A stretch of 64,000 nt of DNA from Lentinula raphanica. Taxonomy: Eukaryota > Basidiomycota > Agaricomycetes > Agaricales > Omphalotaceae. Positions 11,425 to 23,008 of this stretch are shown in pieces. How positions within the stretch are numbered: position 1 is the stretch's first letter; each line of letters begins with the position of its first letter. The position numbers and the translations under genes are program-made. The stretch covers positions 310,001-374,000 of the forward strand of contig JANVFP010000021.1 in the NCBI GenBank assembly GCA_027919835.1. The letters run 5' to 3'. Under the pieces are notes generated by a model, which saw only the letters and a list, made by a program, of their open reading frames with translations, did not search any database and was not told the origin of the DNA.

Positions 11425-13254
11425 TAGAATGACTTTTGGTGAGGATTCATATCGACCTATGTACGCATCACGTTCACGAACCGTAATCACTTCTTTGTCC
11501 TTTTATTGTTCTAATATCCGCGCAATATAATGACCATGCCCATGATTATGAACATTGTCATTCTCCCTTCCCCATTCCCTCATGCATTTAACATTCAAAC
11601 GTTTAACGTTCTTACCAGTAGCCTTGGTCCCCTCGTGTTCTCACATTGCTGTTTACTCAATGATCATGACATTCATCGAAGTTCTCGGAGAGTAATCTTT
11701 GCTATTCCATACCAAATGCAGGTAAATTGAAGCGGACGACACTCACGGTGACGGAATAAACATGGCTCGCACTTTCTTTCTTGCGAATCCACTTTCATTG
11801 AAGAGCAAGACGGAGATTCTGAAACAGCTTATGCAGTCAAAGATGGTTTTCCTCTGTGGGTGAATAAAGCTGCTGTGTTGAGCTCCACAAACCCTGGAAT
11901 TTGGATCACATAACTGTAGCCCTTACGCGCAGGCTTCAAGAAGCTAATACAGCTAACAGCTCCTTTCATCATGAATCGCTTCTTTTCGTGCCAAACGTAG
12001 GTCTTGAGCGCTTGGCAGATACTATATGTTTCAAAGACAAAGACCAGTAGGCAATCCTACTTTATCACAATGCATCCAAATGCCCGCTGTAGTCTGCTGT
12101 TCCGTTGCCTGCGGACAGAACTATCTTAGCTGGTGTACCGTGTAGACGTTTGACAGCAACACGAAAGAACATCATCGATCGTGAACACCTCGGTGGCTGA
12201 TTTGATTACCCCCCTTCTCTACGTATGCCAAGTAGTGAAATTGCTCGGTCCTCTAGTAGGATCTGGAAAAATCAACTGATTTCATGCTACCGAGATTTCC
12301 GAGGGGTGTATCAACGTCTCATTGATCTTGATGAGCCGGTTCAACATCTGTTTCATTAAGAACCTTACAGAGTTAAACAGCACAGAATAATATCAAACAT
12401 AAGATGAACTGAAGATGAAAGAATGCAATAACATGTTATGAACACTGTTACCGGATCAGCTCCTGCGCAACAAGGCACCAGCACCATAACAAGGCCCCCA
12501 CGGATCCGAAATCAACAGTGTAGCCGCCAGTGAGTAATCAACCTGATAGACAAAACCTGGGGAAATTGATCATTTCCCTCGTTGAATGAAGCGTGCACTG
12601 CTCATGGGTCCTCCACACTCGCGTCAGTGTCGTTGAGGGTGCAAGAACTCACAGACGTCATTGGAATGTTGTATTTATTCTTGGTAGAGTGGAGAAAACT
12701 GTATATGCACAAAACAATGGATGGATCACAATTCCTGATTGAGAAATCATGAGCTGCCTGCACGTTGATCTATCAAGAAGGGGGGAGATTCCTGAGTTTT
12801 TTTGAACGGTACGGCGGGACGTGGGTCCTGCCAGAGCAGTATTGAATAACTCCAGATGGGAGTCTCAGAGCACTGAAATGAGAGAGGCTTCGATTGAGCG
12901 GACTTATTAGAATGTGGCGTTAATATTGCAAACGAGACAGATTGGCCGTGATTGGTAGTCGGCAAAGTTATCGGGTTGAGATTGCTGAAAAGAGCGATTC
13001 TTCTACGTTGAATACCACTTGAATACCTCGCAGGCTATTCCCCCGAGAATTTGAAGGCGTACCGAGAGTTTGCTTGACTACATATGCTAGGATATGAGCA
13101 AGGTTACGCATCGCAAGGGTTGGACCTGATCTCAGGAAAACAAATTCAAAGGGGGGAGAAGGAAAATGACAAACCAGCGGCTGTGGCCCGTGGAGGATCG
13201 TGATCAATGATCAAAGACCTTTAGGGGACTATTTTTTGAGGCTCTAGAAACTTG
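11425..13254. other. Gene-poor intergenic region
   Basis: About 1.8 kb follows the V-ATPase gene. Open frames are short and none has recognisable composition or splice-supported continuation. I see no rRNA or tRNA. It runs into the inverted-repeat element at 13255-13898. Confidence 0.5.
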
Positions 13255-13300
13255 TGAGTACCGGCAATGCCTGAGAAATCCATGGTTGTTTGGTAGTATT
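13255..13300 (+). repeat. Left terminal inverted repeat of the MITE-like element
   Basis: Its first 18 bases are the exact reverse complement of 13881-13898. The next roughly 27 bases match with several substitutions. Confidence 0.75.
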
Positions 13301-13852
13301 TGTTGGAAGCACAAATAAGGAAGGTTATCTGTCCGCCAGTAGTTGACCTCATACAGGCTCACAACAACTGCCAAACCCTCAGCCTTTTTTGCTCGATATG
13401 TAGCAAATGATATTCTACTTGAAGTGTTGGAGCCAGATTTTTAATTTTTTGAGTTTGAAAATTGACCTACTCAGATATCGTCTCAGAGCAAAAGACCAAA
13501 TACAGATATGAAGAATCGGCTTCCAACATTTCAAGGATAATCATCTGATCTAGAATCTGCATTTTGTTTGAAGGCAATTGCTCTTGGGTGTGTAGCACAA
13601 ATGTTCAAACAATTTCGAGTGGGATCACAGTCATGATAACATCGAAGCCTGCTTACGTACATTGCTTGCCCCATTGTTTTCATGCATTATAGACCTTGCA
13701 GCATATTGTTGGTGCATAACAACATGCTGCCTGTAAGTTGAATTGGCAATAATATAGAATCTACAGTAATTATCTCAAAAAATTTGTAACAACAAGCAGA
13801 AAAGGTGAACGAGCTGGTGTCCCATCCTGATTTGGATTTGAATTGGTAACCA

Positions 13853-13898
13853 AATAAAGCCACACAAACACGGATCTCTTAGGCATTGCCGGTACTCA
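13853..13898 (-). repeat. Right terminal inverted repeat of the MITE-like element
   Basis: Ends in aggcattgccggtactca, the exact reverse complement of the left end. Confidence 0.75.
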
Positions 13899-14169
13899 TA
13901 GAAAGGGAAAACATAGGTTGATTAACTGGAAACAGCAGGCCAACAGCAAGTAGAGGTATGAGCCGAGATCAACCGGAGATATGCAAGCCATCAGATGAAG
14001 AAAAAAAGAAATATGCGTGGGAGAAAATTACTCGTGTTGCTCTACTAAAATCATAATCAATAATCCCGCTATTTCCTGGCACAAAACATGTGTCCGATGC
14101 CCCTTAGAGTACTTATAAACCTATGGAATCTATACCTACTTTCGGTCCCTTGCTCCCTTCCCCCTTCCC

Positions 14170-16545
14170 ATGGATCCTCCCCATGGCCTCCCGAGGAAGC
14201 GAAAACAAGTACCTGATGAGGTCCAGGATGTCGAGCAAGTCGTTGTCGACGATTGCCAGGTCCTAAATATTCCCCGTTATTCTTCAAAAAGGCCTCGTTT
14301 AAACCGCCCCGACCCTCCTTCTCGTTGCATGAAAAAAGGACATTTACTGGCCAGACCTCCTCCTATAGACCGTCTCGGTAATGACATTGAAGACCATGGC
14401 ATTGTCAACAAAGCAGCACCAGGTCCCCTTACCGGTTCCCTTCTCCACCTACGAAAACCGCCCATTGTCACTATTGACTCTTACGCCGCGTTGGATTTAC
14501 CGATTCCCTTCGACGTCGCGATGGCCCGCGTACCTTCTACATCTCCATATGTGAGCAGAAATACGTTGAAAGAATTGGACTTGGATATTATTCTCAGAAG
14601 TCCGCAACTCAGTGAGTCGCACTTTTCTTTGTCTGCATACCTCCCCCTTACAAGATCTCTTTCTAGGACACGACCTCATGTTCGACAATGGTTTACAGTT
14701 TCGACCGACATGTAGTCGTCGTAAACGACAGCTCTGTGAAGCCTATTGGGCTGCCCTTATTCGCGAAGTCGAGTCAGGGTGCACCTGCTTCTCCGTCGGT
14801 AAACGCGGGACTCCTTTGACATCCCCTGCTTGTGTCTGCAACGAAATACCAGCGCCTCCCCTTCAACCTATCATTGGCTATTCCCCATCTCTCCAAGTAA
14901 TGACAGTTCGGATGCCATCTCGTATACGACCCCTTCTCTCAGAGTTTCTAGAGGTTCTGCTCCTCGTAATACAGCCTCTGCAGAGCGTATCTGGCATGTA
15001 CGTAAATCCTGATTCGTTCAAGGCTCAAATGGACGAACATTCTACTCAGGCAAACTACATCCGTTCAATCATTGACCCAGTCTTGATCGAACAAGAGATT
15101 AAACATGATAATTTTGACTTGTCTAGCCTTCTTTGCGCGATTGGTTCGCTTCTCAAGGGTCACTGTGCGCCTATGAGAGATAATGCCATTGAGGGAATGG
15201 TTCGTGCCGCAGAGACATGCAAACCTGGTGGAGGTGGCACAAAAGCCGAAGGTGTCAGGGCTATCCGAACGTGCTTGGAAATCCTTGAACTCATGAAACT
15301 GGTAATTGACTTTCTATAAAATCAGTCGTTACACAAGCTTATACTCATACTCTCACGCGTTCATTTTACAAGGATATTGCCAACCACCAGCTCCAGAGCT
15401 TGCGTCTCAGCATTTCACGATCCTCTGCCGTATACGAACTTCAAAACTTCAGAGCCAAATTCGCGTCCTGTAACGTTACCCAACAATGGTTACAGTCTAG
15501 CGCAGATTTCTTGAACGCTCGTACATCACCTATACCCCATCCTCTCTATGCCCCAAATAGCCTCGACTTTCAAAAGCTTGGACGCAACCGCCAAATATAC
15601 ATGTCAGTCATCAAAGGAGTGACAGATCTGGTGTTTCATTCTCCGGAGACAAACAATCTGGAAACGCCCTCTGGCGGAGAAACCGACTATCCTGAAACCC
15701 TTCACCTCGACAAGATACGCCTACGCTCTCTTTCCAAAGAACTCGCAGACATCGTTCTCTCATACATGTTCCTCTTACTCTTCCGACAACTCATACATTC
15801 ATCTGCTTGGGAAGATATAGCGTACAGGCAACCCTTGCCTAAAGCAGAAGATGCGGCTCTACTCAAACTGAAGAATGAGCTACTGATACTCAATTCGTCC
15901 AGGATGGGTCATAGTTTATTGTACGGCTGTCGGCCTACTCCGGAAGGAAGCAAGTGTGCTGACTTCAAAGAAAACGTTGCGCTACATATCGCTAAGCGCG
16001 CTCAGGAGTACAAGGAACCCATGCTTGGTACCTCACCCTCAAATGCGTCTTCCTCCCCCTCATCTACAACGAGTTCACCTGCTACCACTCCTCCTACTTC
16101 CCCGATATCCCCAGAAGGTACACCTTTCTCCTTCACGTTTTCATCTTCGCCGACCCTGCCCCCTCCTTCCCTGCATACGTTCGGCTCGCCTCCTGACACG
16201 CGTATTGTCAACCTCGCTCGCCGCTGGATTCTGGAAAACGTCCACATTGCTTCCCCCGTGTGTTCGGTAATATATAACCGCCTCCACGAGGTAGTCTTTT
16301 CCGGCGTCGTGGCTCAAGTCTACCCTGGCCGTCAGTGTACTACCGGTCAGCTTTTCACTTCCGCCATTGAATCATACGGGCCCTTGCGTCAAGATGGCAA
16401 AACATACACTATGCCTCTTTCAAGTGGCATGGAACCTCTCGCTGACGAGATCCGAGCTTTGACAGACAAAATGTCTCGGGTGGTCATGATGCACCTTAAC
16501 GTGTATCTTCCCGTCTACGAGCTCGATGGCTTTGTGAAGATATGA
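14170..16545 (+). CDS. TCP11/SOK1-family protein
   Basis: Three exons. The first runs from ATG 14170 to the donor at about 14610 and is a disordered Pro/Arg-rich leader beginning MDPPHGLPRKRKQ. The second, 14667 to 15300, holds QLCEAYWAALIREVESGC and RIRPLLSEFLEVLLLVIQP. The third starts near 15373 with DIANHQLQSLRLSI, the block that typifies the T-complex-11 domain. The protein ends with NVYLPVYELDGFVKI. Length is about 750 residues. Yeast Sok1 is a suppressor of PKA defects and mammalian TCP11 is linked to cAMP signalling in sperm; the biochemical role is unknown. A Ser/Thr/Pro-rich insert (about 16030-16190) sits inside the domain. The stop is 265 bp before a retrotransposon. Confidence 0.9.
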
Positions 16546-16805
16546 CTCGAACAGTTCTAGCTTTTTCGCTTCGCTTTCTATTGGCAATATTTATCTCCTC
16601 AGATTTCTTTGGGATTACGAATCAATACAATTGCTTGGCCCCGTTCGATGCATATCATCTGTAGCCATATACCCCCTCACGTCTCGGTGCACCTTACTCC
16701 TTCTCGTACGCCTAATACGCTGAATTTTTCTCTCGGCCATCTCTTAGTCTTACCTAAACAACGACGAATTGTAAACTACTACACGACACAAAAAGATATA
16801 CATAA

Positions 16806-16810
16806 TAAAT
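16806..16810. other. Target-site duplication, left copy (TAAAT)
   Basis: TAAAT directly abuts the 5' LTR and is repeated exactly after the 3' LTR at 23216-23220. Confidence 0.9.
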
Positions 16811-17017
16811 TGTAAACATTATAGTTTACCACATGACCGTTATGCTTACTAATCAGGCGCCTAGTATATAAGGCGCCCTGGACTTCTTCGGATAACTTAC
16901 TTCTTTACTTCGTACTCTTGAGAGCTCTCTTATACTCCATATCCTCGCTTAGCTCAATAAAGCGTTATCTCAACAAGCTCTGGTTCTGTTAGTGTTCGTA
17001 CCATTGGTACGTTTCCA
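16811..17017 (+). repeat. 5' LTR
   Basis: 207 bp, identical base for base to 23009-23215. It contains a TATA box (tatata, 16865-16870) between two GGCGCC boxes, a polyadenylation-like AATAAA (16956-16961), an inverted repeat gtaaac/gtttac at its start and the palindrome gtaccattggtac at 16998-17010. Confidence 0.97.
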
Positions 17018-17420
17018 CTTTTTTTTGTTGTATAAACAACGCTGTTTTTTTTTTCCCTTGATCTTGTCGAGTCTCTGGTTCTCTTTTTCGAACTTTAGAT
17101 TCCCTCGCCCTTGGCGAAACTTCTTTTTTATACCTTCCCTGCATCTCAGTTACGAGATTATACATCTTTTTTGCGCATATATTCGCGTAAATCGCCCGAA
17201 GACGCGTGCACAACGTAGCGTGTACACGTATTAGAACGTTCTCACGTTCAGATCCGCTTGTTTGGCTTCATCGCCTTTTTGCCTGTACACTTCGTGTGTT
17301 TTCTTGCCTGGACACTAGAGTGTCGCCTGTCATCGCGAAGTACTGCGATTAGCCCAGTTTTTGCCATCGCGCCGTAAAGCGACTGTCAGTTGTGCCCGTG
17401 TTTTGCCATTTTCTTTCGGC
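17018..17420 (+). other. Retrotransposon leader
   Basis: About 400 bp between the LTR and the first in-frame ATG. It begins with a C plus eight T and a small hairpin (gttg tataaa caac). Where a tRNA primer-binding site is expected I see no sequence resembling a common tRNA 3' end. Confidence 0.6.
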
Positions 17421-19406
17421 ATGTCTTCTTCCTTGTCCGTATCCCGTGTTCGACGACTGCTCTGGTGCGAGTTAGCTCAACCAGATTTTTTTGATCCAGT
17501 GTTTTTCATGGCACCGTCTCGTGCTATAACTCGAGCGCAAGCTCGCGTAGAACAGGAGGAGAATGAGGCTCTGATGGAGTCCGATCATTCTGATGAAGCG
17601 CTGCCTCCTACTCCTTCTCTCGCCTCTCAGCCGTCTCTGAACGAATTGCCGCAGAACGATGCTGACGCCCATGTTTCTTCCTCTTCGGACAGTGATTCCG
17701 ACCATTCGACCATGTCTCGCTCCACTAGCCATGATGGTGCTCTGAACCGTTACACTGCAAAGCAACCTGCTTCCATCACCGTCGCTAAGCCCACTGTTAT
17801 TCATCTTGATGCTTTGCGTTACATGCAAGACATCTATTTCGCGTCTCGTGGTATCACCGACTCTGAGGAGAAGAAGCGTATCGTTGTCGACGAAGGCTTT
17901 GTACACGATGTGGCTTTCGCCTGGCTTCGCACTAATCGCACTCGCTTGTTGGCCCTCGCTTGGGAAGATACCAAGGACGAGCAAGGAAAAGTTACGGCGG
18001 TCTCTCCGTTTTGGGACGCGCTGTTCATCAAGTTCGCTGGTCGAGCCTGGGAATCGGAACATGCCTCTGCTCGTAACAAGCTTCGGTTGCAGGCAGGCAG
18101 CGGCGAAAGCCCTTTCCAGGAGCTGATTGACTCGTACGAGGCTTATAACCGCCGCCTTGCTGGCACAGATTTCTTCTTCGAAGACACTCAGATCAAGACC
18201 CATATTCAGATCAACTTGCCCGACGCCTTTCTCCGCCATATCAACCATGAGAAGGTCGACAGTCGTCTCCCATACACAGAGTGGAAAGACGCTGTGTTGG
18301 AGGCCGCTCGCTTCTACGAGCCGCCTGTGGTAACTCAAAGCCAGTCCAAGCGTGCTAATAACAGCGATCATTACGAACATGGTCGCTCGCAATACCGCAA
18401 AACGTTCAATGATTCCACCAACGATAGCTCTCGCCCGTCCTCGCGTGACTCCTCTCGTGGCCACGGTCCCAGCGATTCTCATCCCATGGGTCCCATGGTC
18501 GATTTCGTCAAGGACTCCCTTCGTGAGCGCAAGGGTTGTTATCGTTGCAGGGAGTACTACTCCACTCATACTGCCCGTGCTTGTCCGCACCGTTACATCA
18601 AGCTCGAACGGGAATACCGCAGCCTGGATGAGTCGGACATCAAGTTCATTGATCGTAAGCATGCCGAAACCAACGGCGCCGTTACTCTAAATGAAGTCCT
18701 CGCGGCAAAGTACGAACGCGACGGTCGTAAGGGTCGCAAACCCGTTGCAGTTGTCTCCCGCATTAGCGAAGGTTTTGAAGAGGAGGAGGAGAACCTTTCC
18801 GTCTCTCGTGCTCCTGGTCCTTCCAGCGCTGTCGCTGCCGTGTACGGTGGTCTTCCCATCACTCATCATGCATCCGGACCCGCGGTTTATGACAAGTATG
18901 CGCGTCCTGCCGTGTCCGCTCGTGTTGCTGCTGTCAAGGCCGGTGATCGAGCCATTCTTGCCTCGCAGTGGGGTTCTGATGAAGACAGTGAAAGCGACTC
19001 TGGTTTTTCCAAGGCCAAAGGGAAAGGTCGCGCTAGGGAACGCACTGTGAGTTGTTTTCCTGATGATGAGCCTGCTCCGTTTTATTTGCCGCACATGTAT
19101 TGGATTGCGAGTCTCTCGGGCCCGGGTGTGTCGGAGCCCTTGCAGGAGGAATGTTTGCTGGATGACGGATGTGGATTCGTCCTGATTCGCGCTGACATTG
19201 TTGCTCGTTTAGGCTTGAAGACTCGACGTCTTCACCAACCGCAAGTTCTCGATGTCGCAATGAGTAAAGATGAAGAGACGAGAGTAATCGCAACAGAATA
19301 TTGTACTATAGTCCCAGAGGACCCTTCTCGTAAATGGTTTTCTCGTCCAGTTCGCGCCTTGATCGTTCCAGTTTTGTGTGCCCCTAAGAGTAAGAGACGA
19401 GAGTAA
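17421..19406 (+). CDS. Retrotransposon Gag plus N-terminal part of protease
   Basis: The frame opens at a TTG at 17361; the first ATG is 17421 and a second at 17508 (MAPSRAITRAQ) is equally plausible. Residues in the middle form the Gag capsid-like region. Near 18535-18590 is a zinc-knuckle CYRCREYYSTHTARAC, spacing C-x2-C-x6-H-x4-C rather than the usual C-x2-C-x4-H-x4-C. Toward the end lies the aspartic protease motif LLDDGCGFVLI, with Asp-Asp-Gly in place of the usual Asp-Ser/Thr-Gly. The frame ends at 19406, a few codons into the second copy of a tandem duplication, so the protease lacks its C-terminal half. No frame break precedes the duplication. Confidence 0.88.
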   Translation: MSSSLSVSRVRRLLWCELAQPDFFDPVFFMAPSRAITRAQARVEQEENEALMESDHSDEALPPTPSLASQPSLNELPQNDADAHVSSSSDSDSDHSTMSRSTSHDGALNRYTAKQPASITVAKPTVIHLDALRYMQDIYFASRGITDSEEKKRIVVDEGFVHDVAFAWLRTNRTRLLALAWEDTKDEQGKVTAVSPFWDALFIKFAGRAWESEHASARNKLRLQAGSGESPFQELIDSYEAYNRRLAGTDFFFEDTQIKTHIQINLPDAFLRHINHEKVDSRLPYTEWKDAVLEAARFYEPPVVTQSQSKRANNSDHYEHGRSQYRKTFNDSTNDSSRPSSRDSSRGHGPSDSHPMGPMVDFVKDSLRERKGCYRCREYYSTHTARACPHRYIKLEREYRSLDESDIKFIDRKHAETNGAVTLNEVLAAKYERDGRKGRKPVAVVSRISEGFEEEEENLSVSRAPGPSSAVAAVYGGLPITHHASGPAVYDKYARPAVSARVAAVKAGDRAILASQWGSDEDSESDSGFSKAKGKGRARERTVSCFPDDEPAPFYLPHMYWIASLSGPGVSEPLQEECLLDDGCGFVLIRADIVARLGLKTRRLHQPQVLDVAMSKDEETRVIATEYCTIVPEDPSRKWFSRPVRALIVPVLCAPKSKRRE

Positions 19407-19504
19407 TCGCAACAGAATATTGTACTATAGTCCCAGAGGACCCTTCTCGTAAATGGTTTTCTCGTCCAGTTCGCGCCTTGATCGTTCCAGTTTTGTGTGC
19501 CCCT
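19273..19504 (+). repeat. Imperfectly abutting tandem duplication, 113-bp unit
   Basis: Positions 19273-19385 recur exactly at 19392-19504, separated by a 6-bp filler (aagagt). The offset of 119 bp is not a multiple of three, so downstream coding moves from frame 0 to frame 2. The first copy reads in the Gag frame and the second, from 19394, in the Pol frame. Confidence 0.97.
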
Positions 19505-22500
19505 ATAATTCTTGGGCTGCCGTTTTTAGCCCGCAATGAAATCGTAATTGACTATTCCGCGCGCACTGTTGTCGCCCGTCCTTCTGGCTTTGACCTTCTC
19601 CGCCCTGATAGTTTCGTCGTTCGCCCTGCATTGCCGCTAGTTTCGCCCCCGGTTGCTCGTCGGTTGGAGGCTGATCAGATACGCAAAGGTCGTGCAGCCG
19701 TTCGCAAAGGGTTTGCCTCTGTGTTGGAGGAAATTGAGGTTCTGGGTAAGCTTTCCTTGACCTTGCTCGGTGAAGTCGCTTCGGTGGGCCCCTCACAGGA
19801 ACAGACCGCGGCTGCCGTTCAAGCTCGTATTCTTCATCTCGAGACGGAGGAAATGTTAAAAGCTAGGTCCGAGAAGCTCAAGTCTGATTTTGCTGACGTC
19901 TTTGGTGAAATTCCTCACTTAGATGACCTGCCCGACGACATTAAATGCTCCATTAAGCTAAAGGCTCCTAACGTGCCTATGCAGAGTCGTGGGTACGCTT
20001 CTCCCCGCAAATACAAGGACGCTTGGGAGACGCTGATCCAGAAGCATCTGGCTGCTGGTCGAATTCGTCCTTCGTCGTCGGAATTCTCGTCTCCAGCCTT
20101 TCTTATTCCTAAGTCGGACCCCCATGCGCTTCCACGATGGGTAAATGATTTTCGGAAACTTAACGCTAATACGGTGCCCGACCGTCACCCGCTGCCCTTG
20201 ATCGATGACATACTTGCTGACTGCGCCAAAGGAAAGATTTTCGGTAAGATGGACATGACTGACAGTTTCTTTCAGTCGAAGATGGACGACGGCTCTGTTC
20301 CGTACGTCGCAGTTCAGACACCCCTGGGACTGTACGAGTGGCTAGTGATGCCACAGGGTTTACGCAATGCACCAGCCGTACAACAGCGTCGCGTCACTCG
20401 CGCGTTACGACCGTATATTGGAAAGTTCTGCCACGTCTACTTGGATGATATCATAATCTGGTCTAACTCGGTGGAAGAACACGACCGACACTGCAGATTG
20501 ATCCTCCAGGCCTTACGTGACGATAAGCTTTTTTGCAACCCAAAGAAATGTGTGTTTTTTCAAACTGAGTTAGATTTTCTAGGTTACCATATTTCCGAAC
20601 GGGGCGTGGAAGCGCAGGAGAAGAAGTGCGAGGCTATCCTCGACTACCCTGTGCCTACGTCCGCGACGGAGATGCGTCGCTTCTTGGGGATGGTACGTTT
20701 CGTGGCTGGCCACTTGGAGAATTTGGCCGACTATGAGCGGTTCCTGCATCCTCTGACGACCAAGGCCGCGGATCGACAGTTTCCGGTTTGGACAAAGGAC
20801 CATCAGCAGGCGTTCGACTCCATCAAAGAAGCAGTAACGAATCGCCTGACGCTCACGGTGATCGATCACAGTAACCCAGAGGATAACAAGATCTTCGTCG
20901 TCACTGACGCTAGCGATTGGAGGACAGGCGGTGTTCTCAAGTGGGGCCCGACCCTCGACACGGCCAAGCCTGTTCACGTACATTCCCAAATGTTGTCCAG
21001 CGCTGAACGAAATTACCCGGTCCATGAGAAGGAGCTTTTGGCGATCGTTCGATGCCTGAAGAAATGGCGGGCAGATTTGGTAGGAATGAAAGTGCATGTG
21101 CTGACGGACCATCGTACTCTAGAGAATTTCGAGTCACAGAAAGATCTTAGTCGACGACAACTTCGGTGGCAGGAGCTGATGAGCCAGTACGATCTGGACA
21201 TCGCCTATATCCGTGGGGAGGATAATCCGGCCGCTGACGCGCTCAGTCGGATTCCCGCATTCTCCTTGCCCTCGGAACGCACTCATACGTCGGTCCAAGA
21301 TGCTCTGGATGCCGAGCGTGAAACTGTTAACGCTATCCTCAAGTTGAATCTCGATGATTCGGTGATTTCTCGAGTTCGGGCAGGATACGCTACTGACGCC
21401 TTTGTTCAGAAACTCTCCGCTGTGGGACATTCAGTTCCCGGGTTTTCGCAAAAGGATGGTCTTTGGTATTTCGAGGATCGTTTGTACGTCCCGGACGACA
21501 AGAAACTTCGGGAATCTATTTTTCAACTCGCTCATGACTCGTGTGGCCACCTCGGTGCGGACAAGACTTATGCTCATCTGTTGCCTTCGTACTATTGGCC
21601 TCGCATGCGGAAGGAGCTGTACGAATTCTACGTTCCGGCTTGTGAACCCTGTCAACGCAACAAGGGACGTACAGCCAATGCCGGTCATGGCCCTCTTCAT
21701 CCCCTGCCCGTACCTGATCGCCGCTGTGACAGCGTCGCGATGGATTTCGTCGGCCCTTTGCCGTCCGACGAGGGCTTCGACTGTATCCTGTCGATTACCG
21801 ATCGTTTGAATTCAGACCTCAAAATTATCCCCACACGTATCGACCTCACTGCTGAAGAACTGGCAGAGCTCTTTTTCACTCACTGGTATTGCGACAACGG
21901 TATGCCTTCGGAAATCGTGTCGGACCGCGACAAACTCTTCCTCAGCAAGTTTTGGACGCATTTGCACAAGCTCACCGGTGTTAAGCTTAAGATGTCCTCT
22001 TCCTTTCACCCACAGACTGACGGCTCGAGTGAGCGTTCGAACAAAACCATCAATCAGGCCATTCGTTTCTTCGTTGAACGACGACAACAGGGTTGGTCTC
22101 GCGCGCTCCCCGTCATCCGTTTCCATTTAATGAATTCTGTCAACGCGAGTACGGGCTTATCGATGTTCGAGTTGCGTCACGGTCGGCGCCCTCGCGTGAT
22201 CCCCCCTCTTGCGGTGGACTCTGGCGAATCTTGTGATCCTTCCGTTTCTTCTGTGGACGCCCAGGCCTTGCTGTCCCGGCTTTCAGTTTTGGAGAAGGAG
22301 GCCCGGGATTCCTTGGCCGCAGCCAAGGTCGTTCAGGCTTTCCAGCACGACAACGGTGTACGGCCTGCGAAGGAGTACGCTGAAGGAGATTGGGTGTGGC
22401 TTTCGACAGTGAACCGTCGAAGAGAATACACGAAGGATGGAGAGGAACGCGCTGCTAAGTTTTTCCCTCGATATGATGGCCCGTATGAGATCTTAAAAGC

Positions 22501-22861
22501 TTATGCAGAGACGTCTTCTTACACTCTCGATATGCCGAATCAACCGAATACTTTTCCGTCGTTCCACGTCGACGTCTTGAAGACTTTCGTTCCAAACGAC
22601 GATGGACTCTTCCCCGGTCGCGCAAGGCGCATGCCTGAACCCACGATAGTAGACGGGGAAGAAGAATATGTGATCGAACGGATTTTGGACTCCCGACGCC
22701 GCGGTCGTGGTTGGCAGTTTTTGGTACGATGGGTTGATCAAGCGCCCTCTGAAGATCGTTGGCTTTCATACTCCACGCTGAAGGATTGCGAGGCTCTCGA
22801 CGTCTGGATTCAACGTGGTGGCGACGGCCCAGAAGACCTCATCAAGTCTGTTGGAATTTGA
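19394..22861 (+). pseudogene. Retrotransposon Pol (protease C-terminus, RT, RNase H, integrase, chromodomain), cut off from its start
   Basis: An open frame of about 1,155 codons with no ATG of its own at the 5' end, since a TAA at 19391 precedes it. It starts inside the protease (IILGLPFL block near 19505). Reverse transcriptase follows with WVNDFRKLN, the MPQGLRNAP block and the YLDD catalytic motif near 20438. RNase H begins near 20892 with FVVTDAS. The integrase has an HHCC zinc finger (about 21535-21660) and D, D, E residues in MDFVGPLP, IVSDRD and TDGSSERS contexts. The C-terminal chromodomain (YVIERILDSR, QFLVRWVD; about 22660-22800) would target integration to modified histones. All catalytic residues are present, so only the frame loss disables it. 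Confidence 0.9.
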
Positions 22862-22995
22862 AGGAAGGTTTGGGAATTTCATCTTCTTACTGTTAGGCGT
22901 GTGGTCCAAGGGACTGGACGCTGGTTCTTACGATACTCTTACTTATCTGTTTTATGGTTGGGTGGGACGAAAATTTTTCCCCTTCGCATGTTTTT

Positions 22996-23008
22996 AAGGG
23001 GGGGAGAG
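22996..23008 (+). other. Polypurine tract
   Basis: aaggggggg followed by agag sits immediately before the 3' LTR, the expected place for plus-strand DNA priming. Confidence 0.88.

Larger units (their letters stand above)
13255..13898. mobile_element. MITE-like non-autonomous DNA transposon
   Basis: A 644-bp segment is bounded by inverted terminal repeats. The left end tgagtaccggcaatgcct is matched exactly by the reverse complement of the right end, and similarity continues with scattered mismatches for roughly 45 bp. A TAGAAA hexamer flanks both sides (13245-13250 and 13899-13904), offset by 4 bp on the left, which could be a decayed target-site duplication. There is no transposase or long ORF. 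An internal hairpin with about 13 paired bases lies near 13699-13735. The superfamily is not decided; hAT is one option because of the roughly 8-bp flanking similarity. Confidence 0.72.

Noticed and set aside
17472..18662. 396-residue minus-strand frame inside gag
   Set aside because: It is antisense to a well-supported Gag exon. Antisense transcripts occur in some retrotransposons, but nothing in the translation looks like a protein family.
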